From NCBI GenBank assembly GCA_030589605.1, contig JAUUVJ010000272.1:1-6057 (forward strand): a stretch of 6,057 nt of DNA, read 5' to 3'. The notes beneath the pieces are model-generated. The model was not told where the DNA came from and made no database searches. It saw only the letters and a list, made by a program, of their open reading frames with translations. The stretch comes from Candidatus Hodarchaeota archaeon (lineage in GTDB: Archaea; Asgardarchaeota; Heimdallarchaeia; Hodarchaeales; Hodarchaeaceae). Positions 5,569-6,057 of the stretch are shown here, one piece after another. Every line of letters starts with the position of its first letter. The stretch's first letter is position 1. The translations under genes and the position numbers were made by a program.

Positions 5569-5802
5569 ATGCCTATGTCGAAACGACGCAGTACAAGTGA
5601 TCTCCTTCAAGCCATGATTACCTTTATTCGTGATTCAGGAGATAAAGAATTTGCTATATCCGATTTTCGTCATTCTCCCTGTAAGATTGATCCTGTTTCT
5701 GTGCCTGAATTATGGGAAATTGCGAAACTTGTTCAAGAACATTTTCCACCCATTGAGGAAATACTTGAGATCAAAGGAAAACAGTATTTGCGTCTCAAAT
5801 GA
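5569..5802 (+). CDS. 77-residue winged-helix-like protein
   Basis: No named family recognised. Helix one is likely SDLLQAMITFIRDSG (10-24). EFAISDFRH (27-35) fits a second helix, and PELWEIAKLVQEHFP (46-60) fits a recognition helix. The end, IEEILEIKGKQYLRLK (62-77), reads as a strand-turn-strand wing. The order and size are those of a minimal winged helix-turn-helix DNA-binding protein. ATG 5569 is preferred; TTG 5551 would add six residues and ATG 5575 would remove two. There is no Shine-Dalgarno motif, in contrast to the minus-strand neighbours, so translation may be leaderless or nearly so. It diverges from the RING gene across about 195 bases and could regulate it, which is only a suggestion from position. 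Confidence 0.65.
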   Translation: MPMSKRRSTSDLLQAMITFIRDSGDKEFAISDFRHSPCKIDPVSVPELWEIAKLVQEHFPPIEEILEIKGKQYLRLK

Positions 5803-5807
5803 GCTTC

Positions 5808-5830
5808 ATTAATCGGAAGGTGAGATTAAT
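5808..5830. terminator. Weak hairpin between convergent genes
   Basis: ATTAATC at 5808-5814 pairs with GATTAAT at 5824-5830 around a 9-base loop. It starts 5 bases after the winged-helix gene stop and lies before the convergent DUF3467-like gene ends. The stem is AT-rich and weak. Confidence 0.3.
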
Positions 5831-5858
5831 CGCTATCTCTGATCGTAGATAATAATCT

Positions 5859-6057
5859 CTATCCATAATATGAAGGAATATCTGAATCTTCTTTTTTGTT
5901 TTGAGGTCGTAGATCTAATTTAATTTCGCCAAATTGCTGTTCATATCTCTTTACATGTTCCATCATCCAGAAAGCCATTCGTTTAAAAACTGCCGGACTC
6001 ATTTTAACCGTAGCTACGAATTTATGTTCTATTGTTTCTAAAACTATCTGTCCTGGA
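5859..6057 (-). CDS. DUF3467-like protein, C-terminal part
   Basis: The frame enters at the window edge and stops with TAG at 5859-5861, giving the last 65 residues; the N-terminus lies outside. The segment from HKFVATVKMSPAVFKRM to VKRYEQQFGEIKLDLRP fits the hallmark of DUF3467: a V-x-x-SP turn, a helix with a Lys/Arg-rich face, and YExQFGxI. DUF3467 proteins are about 100 residues, widespread in bacteria and archaea, and of unknown function. After this core comes an acidic and polar tail (QNKKEDSDIPSYYG). It is convergent with the 77-residue gene and 56 bases from it. Confidence 0.75.
   Translation of the reverse strand, partial: PGQIVLETIEHKFVATVKMSPAVFKRMAFWMMEHVKRYEQQFGEIKLDLRPQNKKEDSDIPSYYG

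Noticed and set aside
1..6057. CRISPR array, insertion sequence, tRNA or rRNA
   Set aside because: I found no spaced direct repeats, no transposase frame or terminal inverted repeats, and no cloverleaf or conserved rRNA stretch.

Overview
The window is AT-rich, has archaeal signals (TATA boxes of the TTTATATA type about 45-60 bases before starts, and Shine-Dalgarno motifs before several genes) and encodes a mix seen together mainly in Asgard archaea. That mix is a secreted NosD-like beta-helix protein with a C-terminal membrane anchor, a small eukaryote-like RING finger protein, and several tiny zinc or winged-helix proteins. I infer an Asgard archaeon, probably of the Lokiarchaeia/Promethearchaeales, but there is no rRNA, tRNA or universal marker to confirm it.

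Layout. Positions 1-1432 (+) hold the beta-helix surface protein, whose signal-peptide region seems to lie in other frames than the body. A strong hairpin at 1486-1506 separates it from a convergent gene at 1514-2224 (-) that has features of a very divergent DEDD-type 3'-5' exonuclease. A 639-base gap (2225-2863) has no intact gene but contains short protein-like pieces in changing minus-strand frames, perhaps a decayed gene. At 2864-3505 (+) is an all-helical protein with an RX4H motif typical of HEPN RNases. A 4-bp tandem duplication next to its apparent original ATG puts that start out of frame. A 24-bp perfect tandem duplication follows its stop.

From 3676 to 5372 every gene is on the minus strand: a RING-H2-like protein (5049-5372), an unrecognised 76-residue protein (4687-4917), a 42-residue CxxC/CxxC zinc protein (4538-4666) and a single-span membrane protein with a winged-helix-like C-terminal domain (3676-4296). 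Separate TATA boxes precede the first, second and fourth, so this is a co-oriented cluster with internal promoters rather than one simple operon. The 76- and 42-residue genes are 20 bases apart and probably share a transcript.

Divergent from the RING gene lies a 77-residue winged-helix-like protein (5569-5802, +), which converges on the 3' part of a DUF3467-type gene (5859 to the window edge, -).

The most interesting parts are the RING protein with its small zinc-protein neighbours, a possible ubiquitin-ligase context although no E1, E2, ubiquitin or deubiquitinase is in view, and the orphan HEPN-like gene with the disrupted start. I see no CRISPR array, insertion sequence, tRNA or rRNA.
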